From Candidatus Saccharibacteria bacterium UBA5150 (GTDB lineage: Bacteria > Patescibacteriota > Saccharimonadia > Saccharimonadales > UBA4665): DNA of 64,000 nucleotides. Location: the NCBI GenBank assembly GCA_002413795.1, contig DHXS01000009.1, forward strand, positions 3,194 through 67,193, given 5' to 3'. A program made the translations under genes and the position numbers. The notes under the pieces were generated by a model, which was given only the letters and a program-made list of their open reading frames with translations, had not been told where the DNA came from and ran no database searches. Within the stretch, counting starts at the first letter, position 1; each line of letters begins with the position of its first letter. Shown one piece after another: positions 10,684 through 17,840 of this stretch.

Positions 10684-10896
10684 ATGTATGGAATATGTAT
10701 GGACAGCAAAACTATTAATCTAACAATCCCTGCCAATCTTCTTGCCGAACTAGATGAGGCGGCCAAAGCAAACTACACCTCGCGAAGCGACTATATACGT
10801 GAGTCCGTAGTGCTGCGTCTCAAAAAGCAGCATGTCGTCGATAATTCCACCGAGAATGAACCTTCCCCGGCTGGCGGTTCATTGTTTGACCTCTGA
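10684..10896 (+). CDS. Ribbon-helix-helix (CopG/Arc/MetJ-type) DNA-binding protein
   Basis: About 70 aa. The beta strand KTINLTIPANLLAELDEAAK followed by two helices (SRSDYIRESVVLRLKKQ) matches the CopG/RHH family, which binds palindromic operators as dimers. ATG at 10684 has GGGGT 4-5 nt upstream; ATG at 10699 (MDSKTINLT) also fits the usual domain start. The GTG at 10657 overlaps the operator and is unlikely. No toxin gene follows, since infC comes next, so it is more likely a stand-alone regulator than an antitoxin. Autoregulation through the palindrome at 10629-10658 is inferred. Confidence 0.75.
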   Translation: MYGICMDSKTINLTIPANLLAELDEAAKANYTSRSDYIRESVVLRLKKQHVVDNSTENEPSPAGGSLFDL

Positions 10897-10957
10897 GGTG
10901 TCATCTGTTAGAATGGCTTTACGTCAAAACTAATAATGTTTAACGGGAGATCAGGTC

Positions 10958-11497
10958 ATAGCCAAATACACCCGCCTGAATGATCAAATTCGGGCACCCA
11001 AGCTGCGTGTTATAGATGAAAACGGCAAGCAGCTCGGCATCTTGAGCAAGCAGGAAGCCTTGGCCATGGCCCAGGAACGCGACCTAGATCTGGTGGAGAT
11101 TTCGCCGGATGCCGATCCGCCGGTTTGCAAAATCGTCGATTGGGGCAAGTACAATTACCAGCGTACCAAGCAGCTTCAAAAGAACCGCAAAACCGCCAAA
11201 ACGCTCGATATGAAACAGATGCGTTTCGGACTCAAGATCGGCGCCCACGACCTGGCTATCAAGATGGGCAAGGTCACCAAGTTCCTGGAGATTGGCCATA
11301 AAGTTAAAATCACCATCGTTTACCGGGGACGCGAGCAAGCCCACAAGGAAATCGGCTTTAACATCGCTCAAAAGGTAATCGAGAGCTTCGGTGATACAAT
11401 AATAGTCGACCAGCAGCCGCAATTAGCCGGCCGCCAACTCAATTTCGTCATAAGACACAGTGGAAGGAAACAAGATGCCAAAACTGAAAACCCATAG
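10958..11497 (+). CDS. infC: Translation initiation factor IF-3 with ATA start codon
   Basis: IF-3 keeps the 30S subunit free and checks start-codon fidelity. The reading frame aligns with the family from AKYTRLNDQIRAPKLRVID (N-domain) through DADPPVCKIVDWGKY to the C-domain (MRFGLKIGAHDLAIKMGKV, GREQAHKEIG). The first standard start (TTG, 11042) would delete 28 conserved N-terminal residues. The upstream codon ATA at 10958 gives the normal length (179 aa) and has GGGAG 8 nt before it. Non-AUG starts in infC (AUU in E. coli) are the basis of IF-3 autoregulation, because IF-3 discriminates against them. First gene of the classic infC-rpmI-rplT operon; its 3' end overlaps rpmI by 23 nt. Confidence 0.9.
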   Translation: MAKYTRLNDQIRAPKLRVIDENGKQLGILSKQEALAMAQERDLDLVEISPDADPPVCKIVDWGKYNYQRTKQLQKNRKTAKTLDMKQMRFGLKIGAHDLAIKMGKVTKFLEIGHKVKITIVYRGREQAHKEIGFNIAQKVIESFGDTIIVDQQPQLAGRQLNFVIRHSGRKQDAKTENP

Positions 11498-11669
11498 CGG
11501 TACCAAAGACCGCGTTAGAGTCAGCAAGAACGGTAAGGTCCGGGTCGGCAGTGCCAACCTGAACCACTTTTTGGGCAAGAAAAGCGGCAGCCGTAAGCGC
11601 GCTCTGCGCGGCCTGACCACGCGAAAAGGCAAAATGGCCAAGAACATTAAGAAGAATCTGGGAGTTTAA
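11475..11669 (+). CDS. rpmI: 50S ribosomal protein bL35
   Basis: 64-aa bL35: PKLKTHSGTKDRVRVSKNGK at the start, then HFLGKKSGSRKRALRG. The ATG at 11475 is preceded by AAGGAAA and gives the standard N-terminus MPKLKTHSG; the upstream in-frame codon at 11460 would add MEGNK without reason. It starts inside the end of infC (23-nt overlap), consistent with translational coupling, and is followed 3 nt later by rplT. Confidence 0.95.
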   Translation: MPKLKTHSGTKDRVRVSKNGKVRVGSANLNHFLGKKSGSRKRALRGLTTRKGKMAKNIKKNLGV

Positions 11670-11672
11670 CAG

Positions 11673-12017
11673 ATGCGAGTCAAACGCGGCGTCACCGGGC
11701 ACGCCAAGCACAAGAAGATCCGGAAAGCCACCAAGGGCTTCAGCCACCCCAACCGGGTCAGTGTTAAGCGCGGCAAGCAAGCCGTTACCAAGTCACTTCA
11801 GCACGCCACCCGCGACCGCAAGAACCGCAAGCGCACCTTCCGTGAACTGTGGAACGCCCGCATCAATGCCGCCGCCCGCTTAAACGGCACTACCTATAGC
11901 AAGCTGATCGCCGGCCTCAAAAAGGCCAATATCACCCTGGACCGCAAAGTCCTGGCCGAACTGGCCGTCAACGAACCAAAGGCCTTCACGGCCGTCGTCA
12001 AGGCCGCCCTAAAATAA
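11673..12017 (+). CDS. rplT: 50S ribosomal protein bL20
   Basis: 114-aa bL20, an early 23S rRNA-binding assembly protein. Family features: [20 protein letters not shown] at the N-terminus, then the long basic helix ([20 protein letters not shown]) and the C-terminal globular part ([29 protein letters not shown]). GGGAG lies about 10 nt before the ATG. L20 represses its own operon in E. coli and Firmicutes; whether it does so here cannot be read from the sequence. A strong terminator follows directly. Confidence 0.96.
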   Translation: MRVKRGVTGHAKHKKIRKATKGFSHPNRVSVKRGKQAVTKSLQHATRDRKNRKRTFRELWNARINAAARLNGTTYSKLIAGLKKANITLDRKVLAELAVNEPKAFTAVVKAALK

Positions 12018-12039
12018 AAAGCCCCTCACGGGGCTTTTT
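12016..12039. terminator. Bidirectional terminator between rplT and rnpB
   Basis: AAAAAGCCCC-TCAC-GGGGCTTTTT. The stem is GCCCC/GGGGC with A/T tails on both sides. It lies 0-25 nt after the rplT stop and just past the 3' end of the convergent RNase P RNA gene, so it can serve both transcripts. Confidence 0.85.
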
Positions 12040-12043
12040 AAGC

Positions 12044-12412
12044 GGCCAGATTATCTGTAAGCCGGGTTCTGTCGAGCCTGGTCATCTATCTAGGCGGCGC
12101 ATTACTGCGCAACTCGAGCGGTTTTTGTGATGGGTCCTTAGCGGGACGCTTTAGGCTTTAGGCCTCAAAGTATCCATCTCCTTGCAGCAGGCAGGGTTTA
12201 CCTCTTTCCGGCGTCACCGCCGGAAACTGCGGGCTTTTACCCCGCTCGTTTCACCCTTACCCATGCACCTTTGTTGATAAAGGTGCTGGGCGGTTTCGTT
12301 TCTGTGGCACTTTCCCTGGGGTTGCCCCCGGTCGCCGTTAGCGACTGCCATTTCCCTTTGCTGCCCGGACTTTCCTCGTGCCGGAGCACGCGACCAGTCA
12401 ATAATCTGACCA
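12044..12412 (-). ncRNA. rnpB: RNase P RNA (class A)
   Basis: Catalytic RNA of RNase P, which cuts the 5' leaders from tRNA precursors. Read on the minus strand, the conserved GAGGAAAGTCCGGGC (P4/CR-I region) lies near the 5' end. GGTAAACCCTGCC and GGTGAAACGAGC-like core segments follow, and the 3' hallmark CAGAACCCGGCTTACAG (P4 3' strand) lies at about 12056-12075. The ends GGTCAGATTAT and ATAATCTGGCC pair to form P1, which sets the boundaries to within a few bases. Length about 369 nt is normal for type A. It is transcribed towards rplT and ends at the shared terminator. Confidence 0.95.
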
Positions 12413-12435
12413 CTGTTGATTATAGCACTTATGGC

Positions 12436-13137
12436 TTAATCTGTCACGTCGGTTTGCTCGGGCACAATGCCCAGCTGTTGGTCCAGCGCGCGGTTGACGG
12501 CGGCGTCGGCCAGCTTGTTGAACTCGCGCGGCACATGGCTAAAGCTGATCTTTTCAAACTTTTCAGCCATTTGCCGGATAGCGTCGTGGATCGGCCAAAG
12601 GTCGCGGTTCTTAACTTTAAAGATGCCTTTCATCTGGTTAACCACCAGCAAGCTGTCCAGGTAGACCTGTACCTCGCGGACGCCCATCTTGAGACATTCT
12701 TCGAGGGCCAGTTTCAAGGCCGTGTATTCGGCCTGGTTGTTGGTGGTAACGCCCAGGTAAACACCCTTGTCGACCAGTATGGTATCTTCCAGGTCGAGCA
12801 CCACGAAGCCGCTGGCGCTAGGGCCGGGGTTGCCGCGCGAGCCGCCGTCGGCAAAGACTTTAACCTTTTCGGGATGCGGCTCAACATCGGCCGCGGCTGG
12901 CCGGCCGGCCACCAGCTCGTCAATGGCCTCGGCCATTTCATAGTCTTTATCGGTGATCTTCTTGCCGCCTTCGTGGGTGATCAGCCAGATCTGCACCACG
13001 CTCCACTCGTTTTCCCAGCGCGGGTGGTGCTGGGCCTCTTCGGCCAGCTCGGCCACCTTGGTCATAAAAGCCCACGCTTCTTTGAAATTTTCGAAGTTAA
13101 ATTGCTTATAAAGCCCGTGTTTGGTTTCTTTCCACAT
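12436..13137 (-). CDS. Fusion of pterin-4a-carbinolamine dehydratase-like domain and RNase HI
   Basis: 233 aa in two parts. Residues 1-80 look like a PCD/DCoH domain: FNFENFKEAWAFMTKVAELA, then HHPRWENEWSVVQIWLITHE with the family HHPxW signature, then TDKDYEMAEAID. Residues 90-225 are an RNase HI that removes RNA from RNA-DNA hybrids. Its DEDD residues are present: FADGGSRGNPG (Asp), NNQAEYTAL (Glu), YLDSLLVVNQ (Asp) and FNKLADAAVN (Asp). The usual eukaryote-like N-terminal hybrid-binding domain is absent; the PCD-like domain stands in its place. A TAAGAT -10 box lies 7 nt before the ATG, predicting a leaderless mRNA. No other pterin gene is nearby, so enzymatic dehydratase activity is uncertain; the fold may serve dimerisation. 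Confidence 0.88.
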   Translation of the reverse strand: MWKETKHGLYKQFNFENFKEAWAFMTKVAELAEEAQHHPRWENEWSVVQIWLITHEGGKKITDKDYEMAEAIDELVAGRPAAADVEPHPEKVKVFADGGSRGNPGPSASGFVVLDLEDTILVDKGVYLGVTTNNQAEYTALKLALEECLKMGVREVQVYLDSLLVVNQMKGIFKVKNRDLWPIHDAIRQMAEKFEKISFSHVPREFNKLADAAVNRALDQQLGIVPEQTDVTD

Positions 13138-13144
13138 GCTCTCT

Positions 13145-13150
13145 ATCTTA
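13145..13150 (-). promoter_or_regulatory. -10 box of a predicted leaderless promoter
   Basis: Extended -10 TGT-TAAGAT on the minus strand, followed by 7 nt (AGAGAGC) and the ATG at 13137 of the PCD/RNase HI fusion gene. Confidence 0.45.
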
Positions 13151-13207
13151 ACATGGTCGGCCTTCAGACCTTACGCTTGAACTTAATCACATTATAATAG
13201 CTACTCG

Positions 13208-13290
13208 CAAGTACAAGCGATTCAACAATCAGCTTCGTGATCTGCTGGAAATGCCCGAACGTGATAAGCCGGAGCAACCAGTAATGTTAT
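13208..13290 (+). pseudogene. Possible orphan C-terminal coding remnant
   Basis: An open frame without a standard start codon reads KYKRFNNQLRDLLEMPERDK and then PEQPVML before a TAA stop at 13288-13290. The composition is protein-like (charged helix, then a proline-rich end) and unlike the shadows of neighbouring genes. It may be the 3' remnant of a gene cut off at the left edge of the island, or a chance frame. There is no Shine-Dalgarno or start codon to support an intact gene. Confidence 0.3.
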
Positions 13291-13322
13291 AATTATAGGT
13301 GTTATTACAAGGGGTTGCAGCA

Positions 13323-13529
13323 TTGAGTAATAAAAATAACCATTCCGAACTCACTAGGCTTCTGCTAAAAGCTAAGAAGCAGATTGAGGCTGGCGAAAAT
13401 ACTAGCAAGCGCAGTCAAACCGAGCTGACGAACGTGAAGCTCGACGAACATACGATTATCGGCAAGGATGGTATTCCGGTCAAAGAAACCGACCAGTCAT
13501 CTGAAGATAAGACCATCGTTGCTGAATAA
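13323..13529 (+). CDS. Small charged hypothetical protein
   Basis: 68 aa, hydrophilic, starting SNKNNHSELTRLLLKAKKQI. TTG at 13323 is preceded by AAGGGG at a spacing of about 8; the alternative GTG at 13299 would place that motif inside the gene. One amphipathic helix is likely at residues 8-25, and the rest is acidic and probably disordered. No family recognised. It lies 39 nt before the DUF4238 gene on the same strand and may form a small operon with it. Confidence 0.45.
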   Translation: MSNKNNHSELTRLLLKAKKQIEAGENTSKRSQTELTNVKLDEHTIIGKDGIPVKETDQSSEDKTIVAE

Positions 13530-13567
13530 CTATAAGCCAGACATAGCTTGAACTATAGAAAGAGACT

Positions 13568-14554
13568 ATGGCACAGCATCATTTTGTACCTCAGACGTAC
13601 CTTAGAGGATTCGCCACAGACGACGACAGTGAGCGTGTTTACTTTTATGATCGACGGATTGCCAACAAGGGTGTTACAAAGCGTCTGATTCAGGACGTGT
13701 GCAGCCAGAACAACCTGTATCGTCTACTCATGGACGATGGTAAATATAAAGACGACTTGGAGCAAGATTTTGCCACAATAGCCGAACCGACATTTAAGGA
13801 AATAGTAGTTAAGCTCCTGGACTGTGAGCCACTATCACCAGAAGAAAAGAGTGAGTTTGCAGCATATATTAGTCTACAGATAATTAGAACTCCTGCTTCA
13901 AGGGAAATGTATAACGCTATGTCTACAGAAATCATGAACAGAGCCGCAAACAAACAGTGGGAGAAATTGCTTGATGACCAGGAAAGACAAAGAGTTATGA
14001 GTGAGGTGAAAGAAGAAACAGGCTTTGATACCGGTGTACTGACGAAGGAGGATATTCAAGGCATTATTGATGGCACGAAGTTTAAGACTACGTGGACAAT
14101 TCCGAAGGAGAACTGGCTCAAGCATACGATGGAAACTATGGGTATGATTTTCAGAGCCTTTGAGAGAATGCACTGGCGAGTGTATTTCGCTGCTCCTGGC
14201 ACGGCTTTCATTACGTCTGATAATCCAGTATCAGTGCTTGTACCAAAGCCCGATGGATTTTATGTTGGTTCAGGCTTTCTGAACAGAGGTTCGATACGCT
14301 TCTTTCCGCTTGCGAAAAACGCCTGTTTAACGATTACTGATAACGAACCGTCTGGCTTCAGCTTTGCTGATGCTAACAAGCGTCGAGTTCAGCAGATAAA
14401 TAATGTTACCGCATTGTCGCACCATAAGATTATAATTAGTCATAGCCCACAGCTACTTGCTCGATGGGTGAAGCGGATTCCTGACGGCTTCAGTCTTACC
14501 GAAGCGGTTAAGGATTACCAAGCCCAAGACATACTCATGGGTAAGTACGATTGA
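13568..14554 (+). CDS. DUF4238 domain protein
   Basis: 328 aa. The N-terminus AQHHFVPQTYLRGFATDDDS followed by VYFYDRR is characteristic of DUF4238, a family of unknown function common in accessory regions (typical opening: HHxxPxxYLRxF). Other family-like parts are TPASREMYN, the ITSDNPVSVL segment near residue 215 and FPLAKNACLTI near residue 250. There is no signal peptide or membrane segment. AGAAAGAG lies just upstream of the ATG. The gene is AT-rich relative to the housekeeping neighbours and belongs to the island. A role in mobile-element defence is only a guess. Confidence 0.75.
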   Translation: MAQHHFVPQTYLRGFATDDDSERVYFYDRRIANKGVTKRLIQDVCSQNNLYRLLMDDGKYKDDLEQDFATIAEPTFKEIVVKLLDCEPLSPEEKSEFAAYISLQIIRTPASREMYNAMSTEIMNRAANKQWEKLLDDQERQRVMSEVKEETGFDTGVLTKEDIQGIIDGTKFKTTWTIPKENWLKHTMETMGMIFRAFERMHWRVYFAAPGTAFITSDNPVSVLVPKPDGFYVGSGFLNRGSIRFFPLAKNACLTITDNEPSGFSFADANKRRVQQINNVTALSHHKIIISHSPQLLARWVKRIPDGFSLTEAVKDYQAQDILMGKYD

Positions 14555-14700
14555 ACAGGTGTTCAGGAAATGTATAGGGTTTTGCTAGTCAATCCCCTAA
14601 TGATTTAGATTTAAGCAAGTCTGTAAAGGGTCTAGCGAGGGTAAACGAGGGCGATGGAGATAAGAATAAGGGGTGGAGTGCAAACTGGGGTGGACTACTG

Positions 14701-15210
14701 ATGAAAAGTTCTAGCATAATGCTTGTCACTGAAGTGCCGGAGATTGATCTGTTTGAGTGCCTGAAATACGACCAAATGCGGAACTTAGGTCAGCTACGAA
14801 CGTACTTACCGCATCCGTATAAAGGTTACGTATACATACAGCTTTGCCGGTCAAGAGTACGCTACGGTTGGCGTATCTGGTTTCAAGCTCCCTGCTGTCA
14901 ACGGCGAACGACCAAGCTGTACATTTACGGCACTCGCATTGCTTGCCGACAATGCCTAGACCTGAAATACCCAAGCCAGTACCGAAAAGATGCATTTGGT
15001 AGGTCAGGTATGACCCACCGCAAGCTAGTTCGCTTACAGAAACAAAAACGCCGATTAGGATATGGCGACTACCCGACACGATTCGGGGTTCAGTATAAAA
15101 AGCTCATGAACGAGAGTGAGATACAGACCATTGAGACGTTTAGCCTTTTACAGCAGAAGCGTATGAAGTTGGATTTCGAACTGGCACGTACCGAACTTGC
15201 CGACGGTTAG
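14701..15210 (+). CDS. Hypothetical protein with a four-cysteine zinc-ribbon-like motif
   Basis: 169 aa. The middle has WFQAPCCQRRTTKLYIYG then ACRQCLDLKYPSQY: two pairs of cysteines about 22 residues apart, resembling the CPxCGRR...LY...FxCRxCxxLxYxSQ zinc-ribbon proteins found in many bacterial mobile elements. The C-terminal third is basic and helical (RKLVRLQKQKRRLGYG). No enzymatic motif is visible. No strong ribosome-binding site precedes the ATG. It is part of the island; nucleic-acid binding is a reasonable inference from the zinc ribbon and basic tail. Confidence 0.6.
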   Translation: MKSSSIMLVTEVPEIDLFECLKYDQMRNLGQLRTYLPHPYKGYVYIQLCRSRVRYGWRIWFQAPCCQRRTTKLYIYGTRIACRQCLDLKYPSQYRKDAFGRSGMTHRKLVRLQKQKRRLGYGDYPTRFGVQYKKLMNESEIQTIETFSLLQQKRMKLDFELARTELADG

Positions 15211-15325
15211 TTTATTACGTGTTCACGAAGCTGTTAAACGTCTCCAGAGGCTTAAACCACTATTCATACCTCTGCACTGATAAAACGCAGTACAGAGAAA
15301 ATATAGAGTGATAACGAAAAAACAG

Positions 15326-16321
15326 CTAGGCATTCTTCTTGTGTTTCTTGCCTCGCTTTTTAGCAGGGTCTAATTTGAAGCTGAATGAGCTTTCGCTAAC
15401 AGTATCAGGTTGAAACGGACTGTCATTATTTTTGATAATCTTCAGCAGGTCAAGTTGATCGAATAGCTTCATTTCGTACTCGCCATTACTGTATCGCCAG
15501 TTACCGATACCGACGATTTGTTCGAGCATTGGCGTAAGTATATGAACGAACGCCCATTTCTGTTCCCAGCGAGTGAAAGTGTAGTTTCGTTGCAGTTGCT
15601 TGTAGCCAGCGTGGTCTTTATCGCTAACGTAGCTCAGAAACACTAGAGCGTCGTCTTTATCGACTTTCATGATCTCACCGAGGCTGAAACCGAACTCGTC
15701 GCTGAACATTGCCAGCCCATGCTTGTAGCTGTTATAGGCATAGCTTTTGAGTAAATCACGCCCGAAGTAATCGAGGAAGACTGATAGATTATCTAGGCTC
15801 TTGTCCCAGACCTTTTTTGGCACAGTCTTTGGCTTATCAGTACGGCTGTAGAAAATCAAGCTCAGGCCAGTCTTGTGATCCACCGTGAAGTATTCCTGTT
15901 TGGTAAATGATTCGACGTCGGCCTTAAACTCCGAAAAGTTGTTGTTAATCGTTAGTTCGACCCAGGGGCAGTCTTTCGCTCGAACGTGAGCGAACATTAT
16001 GCGGAATAGAGTCTCGATAGCATGAAAGTACGTTGTGGCGATCTCAGCCTTGAGGTTCTGTTCCAGTTTGTCTGATAGCAATTTAGCATCTTGCTCATCG
16101 TCGATTTTGACTCGTAATCGCTTAAACGATACGCCCTGCTTGAGAATGTCTGTTGTAGATTTAGGATTGCCAAGCAATGCTAGAAGGTAAAAGCACTTCT
16201 GCAAAAAGTATTGAGTGTCGAATGAAACGTAAAACTGCTTATTCAGTTTTGCGATTTCGGCAGATACTTTAGGGTCTTGCTTTGTCATTGCTTCAGTTGG
16301 CATTTGGTATGATTTTACCAT
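15326..16321 (-). CDS. Hypothetical protein, largely helical, with an NSYKHG motif
   Basis: 331 aa, family not recognised. No signal peptide or transmembrane segment; helix-rich, ending in a basic tail (KKRGKKHKKNA). The segment LKSYAYNSYKHGLAMF near residue 200 resembles the NxxKHG motif of HEPN-like and uncharacterised abortive-infection-type proteins, but this is weak evidence. It is divergent from the DUF218-like gene, with 43 nt between starts. An alternative start at 16303 (MPTEAMTKQ) has TGGTAAAAT 8 nt upstream and would be leaderless, so the true start may lie there. Confidence 0.5.
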   Translation of the reverse strand: MVKSYQMPTEAMTKQDPKVSAEIAKLNKQFYVSFDTQYFLQKCFYLLALLGNPKSTTDILKQGVSFKRLRVKIDDEQDAKLLSDKLEQNLKAEIATTYFHAIETLFRIMFAHVRAKDCPWVELTINNNFSEFKADVESFTKQEYFTVDHKTGLSLIFYSRTDKPKTVPKKVWDKSLDNLSVFLDYFGRDLLKSYAYNSYKHGLAMFSDEFGFSLGEIMKVDKDDALVFLSYVSDKDHAGYKQLQRNYTFTRWEQKWAFVHILTPMLEQIVGIGNWRYSNGEYEMKLFDQLDLLKIIKNNDSPFQPDTVSESSFSFKLDPAKKRGKKHKKNA

Positions 16322-16328
16322 TTTTGAC

Positions 16329-16357
16329 TTGCCAAAATAAACGACTTATGCTATGAT
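16329..16357 (+). promoter_or_regulatory. Promoter of a leaderless transcript (-35 TTGCCA, extended -10 TGCTATGAT)
   Basis: TTGCCA at 16329-16334, a 17-bp spacer, and TGC-TATGAT with the hexamer at 16352-16357. The ATG at 16365 begins 7 nt after the -10, so transcription would start at or next to the start codon. This rules out the earlier in-frame ATG at 16353, which lies within the -10 box. Confidence 0.7.
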
Positions 16358-16364
16358 AGCAAAC

Positions 16365-17444
16365 ATGACAGAACAACTACGCCCACAAGAAACCCAAGTA
16401 TCACCAGAGCAAGTATTACAAGCTGGTTCTGAGTTCCTACAGCACTTCGGTGTTGAAGTAAGTCCTACTGAGCAACCAGACCAATTTATGGAAGCTATGA
16501 AGCAGTTAGACCCTCGTTATGAAGGTGGTCGTGAGTTGGTTCGCTATGAACTAGCTGAAGACCAGCGTGAATGGCCCGAAGAAACTAAGCAAGTAATTAT
16601 GAACGGTGCTGAAAGCATGGGAATGCTGAAGCCCGAAACCCCTCTAGTTGGTGATATTGATGTTGTTATCGCTCTTGGTGGAGCTAACCAGCAAAACCAC
16701 GAACGCCCTCGTTATGCACTTGAGGCTATGAAAAAGGGCGAAGCCACATTTAAGCAGTTAGTAATTGCTGGCTCAAGCCGTAAATTAAAAGAAGGCGAAC
16801 AAAAGAATACTGCAAATTATGCTCCTGGTGCTGAAACTGAGTTTGACCTTTGTGTCGCTGGCGCAGCCATGCTTGCAAAGGAATATCCAGGTGTTCCAAT
16901 TAGCGTATTGTTCGTAGATGATGAAAAAGCTGGCACACCTGACGTTATTGAGGGTGTCTTAGCAGCCGAACAAGCTAACGGTACTCTACAGCCAAACAGT
17001 CGTGTTGCTGCGATAACTACTCAAATCTACCAAGAATCAACAGAACTTGACCTTGCACGTGTATCAAACAAGTTTGGTATTGCTGAGACTCAAACTGCTG
17101 GCATTCCTTCACCTGCTAAAACCATTGAGGGTCGTACCCCTGCTACTTATAAGAGCGAGATTATACGAACTCTTAAAGCTGCTGCCAATGGAGCAGTAGC
17201 TGAAAAAGTTGCAAAAGTTGCTCATGCTGAAAAAGTCGGTCAAATTGCTACAGCTACGGCGGCTAATCGTGCAGAACAGATAAAAATTGCCAATGCAAAT
17301 AACGCTAATAACTCAGATATGCTACTTGATGAGAACGGAGTAGACCAGTGGGGATTTACTCTTGAGGATCATGAAGCTGGAAGATATCGTAGTGGTGGTC
17401 TTGTCTACAATGGCTGGAATGACCCAGGAATGTACGACGAGTAG
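16365..17444 (+). CDS. DUF218/YdcF-like protein
   Basis: About 359 aa. The central part resembles the DUF218 (YdcF/SanA) fold: DIDVVIALGGANQQNHERPR and LVIAGSSRKLKEGEQ, a GxxxE segment (APGAETEFD), then an alternating beta-alpha region with VAAITTQIYQESTELDLARV. YdcF-type proteins bind nucleotide cofactors or act on envelope precursors, but their function is poorly known. The N-terminal 85 residues and the C-terminal 100 residues (Ala/Asn-rich, then a Trp- and Gly-containing tail) are not recognised. There is no signal peptide, so it is cytosolic. The start at 16365 is fixed by the promoter at 16329-16357. Confidence 0.55.
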   Translation: MTEQLRPQETQVSPEQVLQAGSEFLQHFGVEVSPTEQPDQFMEAMKQLDPRYEGGRELVRYELAEDQREWPEETKQVIMNGAESMGMLKPETPLVGDIDVVIALGGANQQNHERPRYALEAMKKGEATFKQLVIAGSSRKLKEGEQKNTANYAPGAETEFDLCVAGAAMLAKEYPGVPISVLFVDDEKAGTPDVIEGVLAAEQANGTLQPNSRVAAITTQIYQESTELDLARVSNKFGIAETQTAGIPSPAKTIEGRTPATYKSEIIRTLKAAANGAVAEKVAKVAHAEKVGQIATATAANRAEQIKIANANNANNSDMLLDENGVDQWGFTLEDHEAGRYRSGGLVYNGWNDPGMYDE

Positions 17445-17535
17445 ATATCCCACAGTGTCCTGTTAGTAAGATGTGTAATATAGTACTGTTTTAACCGATT
17501 ATTAGTGCTAGTTAAGATGCAAGGAGATATAAGTT

Positions 17536-17808
17536 ATGAGCGGAGAAGGCCAACCAAGATTTGATATTGAAGCTGAACGAGCAAGGTATGAAGCTGTGCC
17601 AGAGTTTCAAGAACTACAGGCACAAGTTCCTGACGCTTTAGAAATGGTTACTTCAACTCGTGGTGAAGAAGGTTTACGAGGTCAAGAACTTGCTGATTAT
17701 TGGGACAATATAGGCAAAGATTCGGGTGGTTTTTATGATGACATTAGAGAGAATGGCTGCTCAAGCTGTGGCTCTCACACACCTGGCTGTTGCGACGGTT
17801 GCGCATAA
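17536..17808 (+). CDS. Small protein with cysteine-rich C-terminus
   Basis: 90 aa. AAGGAG at a good distance precedes the ATG. The body is acidic and helical (EAERARYEAVPEFQELQAQV). The last 20 residues hold five cysteines in a CSSCGSHTPGCCDGCA pattern plus a histidine, which could bind a metal ion or form disulfides. No known family recognised. It is followed 32 nt later by the VanX-like gene on the same strand and may be co-transcribed with it. Confidence 0.6.
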   Translation: MSGEGQPRFDIEAERARYEAVPEFQELQAQVPDALEMVTSTRGEEGLRGQELADYWDNIGKDSGGFYDDIRENGCSSCGSHTPGCCDGCA

Positions 17809-17840
17809 GCTAGTTACATCATCAATAAACTAGGCTTATA

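Noticed and set aside
12271..13197. A 308-codon plus-strand open frame
   Set aside because: It runs antisense through RNase P RNA and the PCD/RNase HI fusion gene, both well supported on the minus strand. Its protein shows no domain.
13200..13330. Search for a copy of the tRNA-Pro 3' end as left attachment site
   Set aside because: Only a weak GGGGTTGCAG resemblance at about 13311; too short and imperfect to call an att site.
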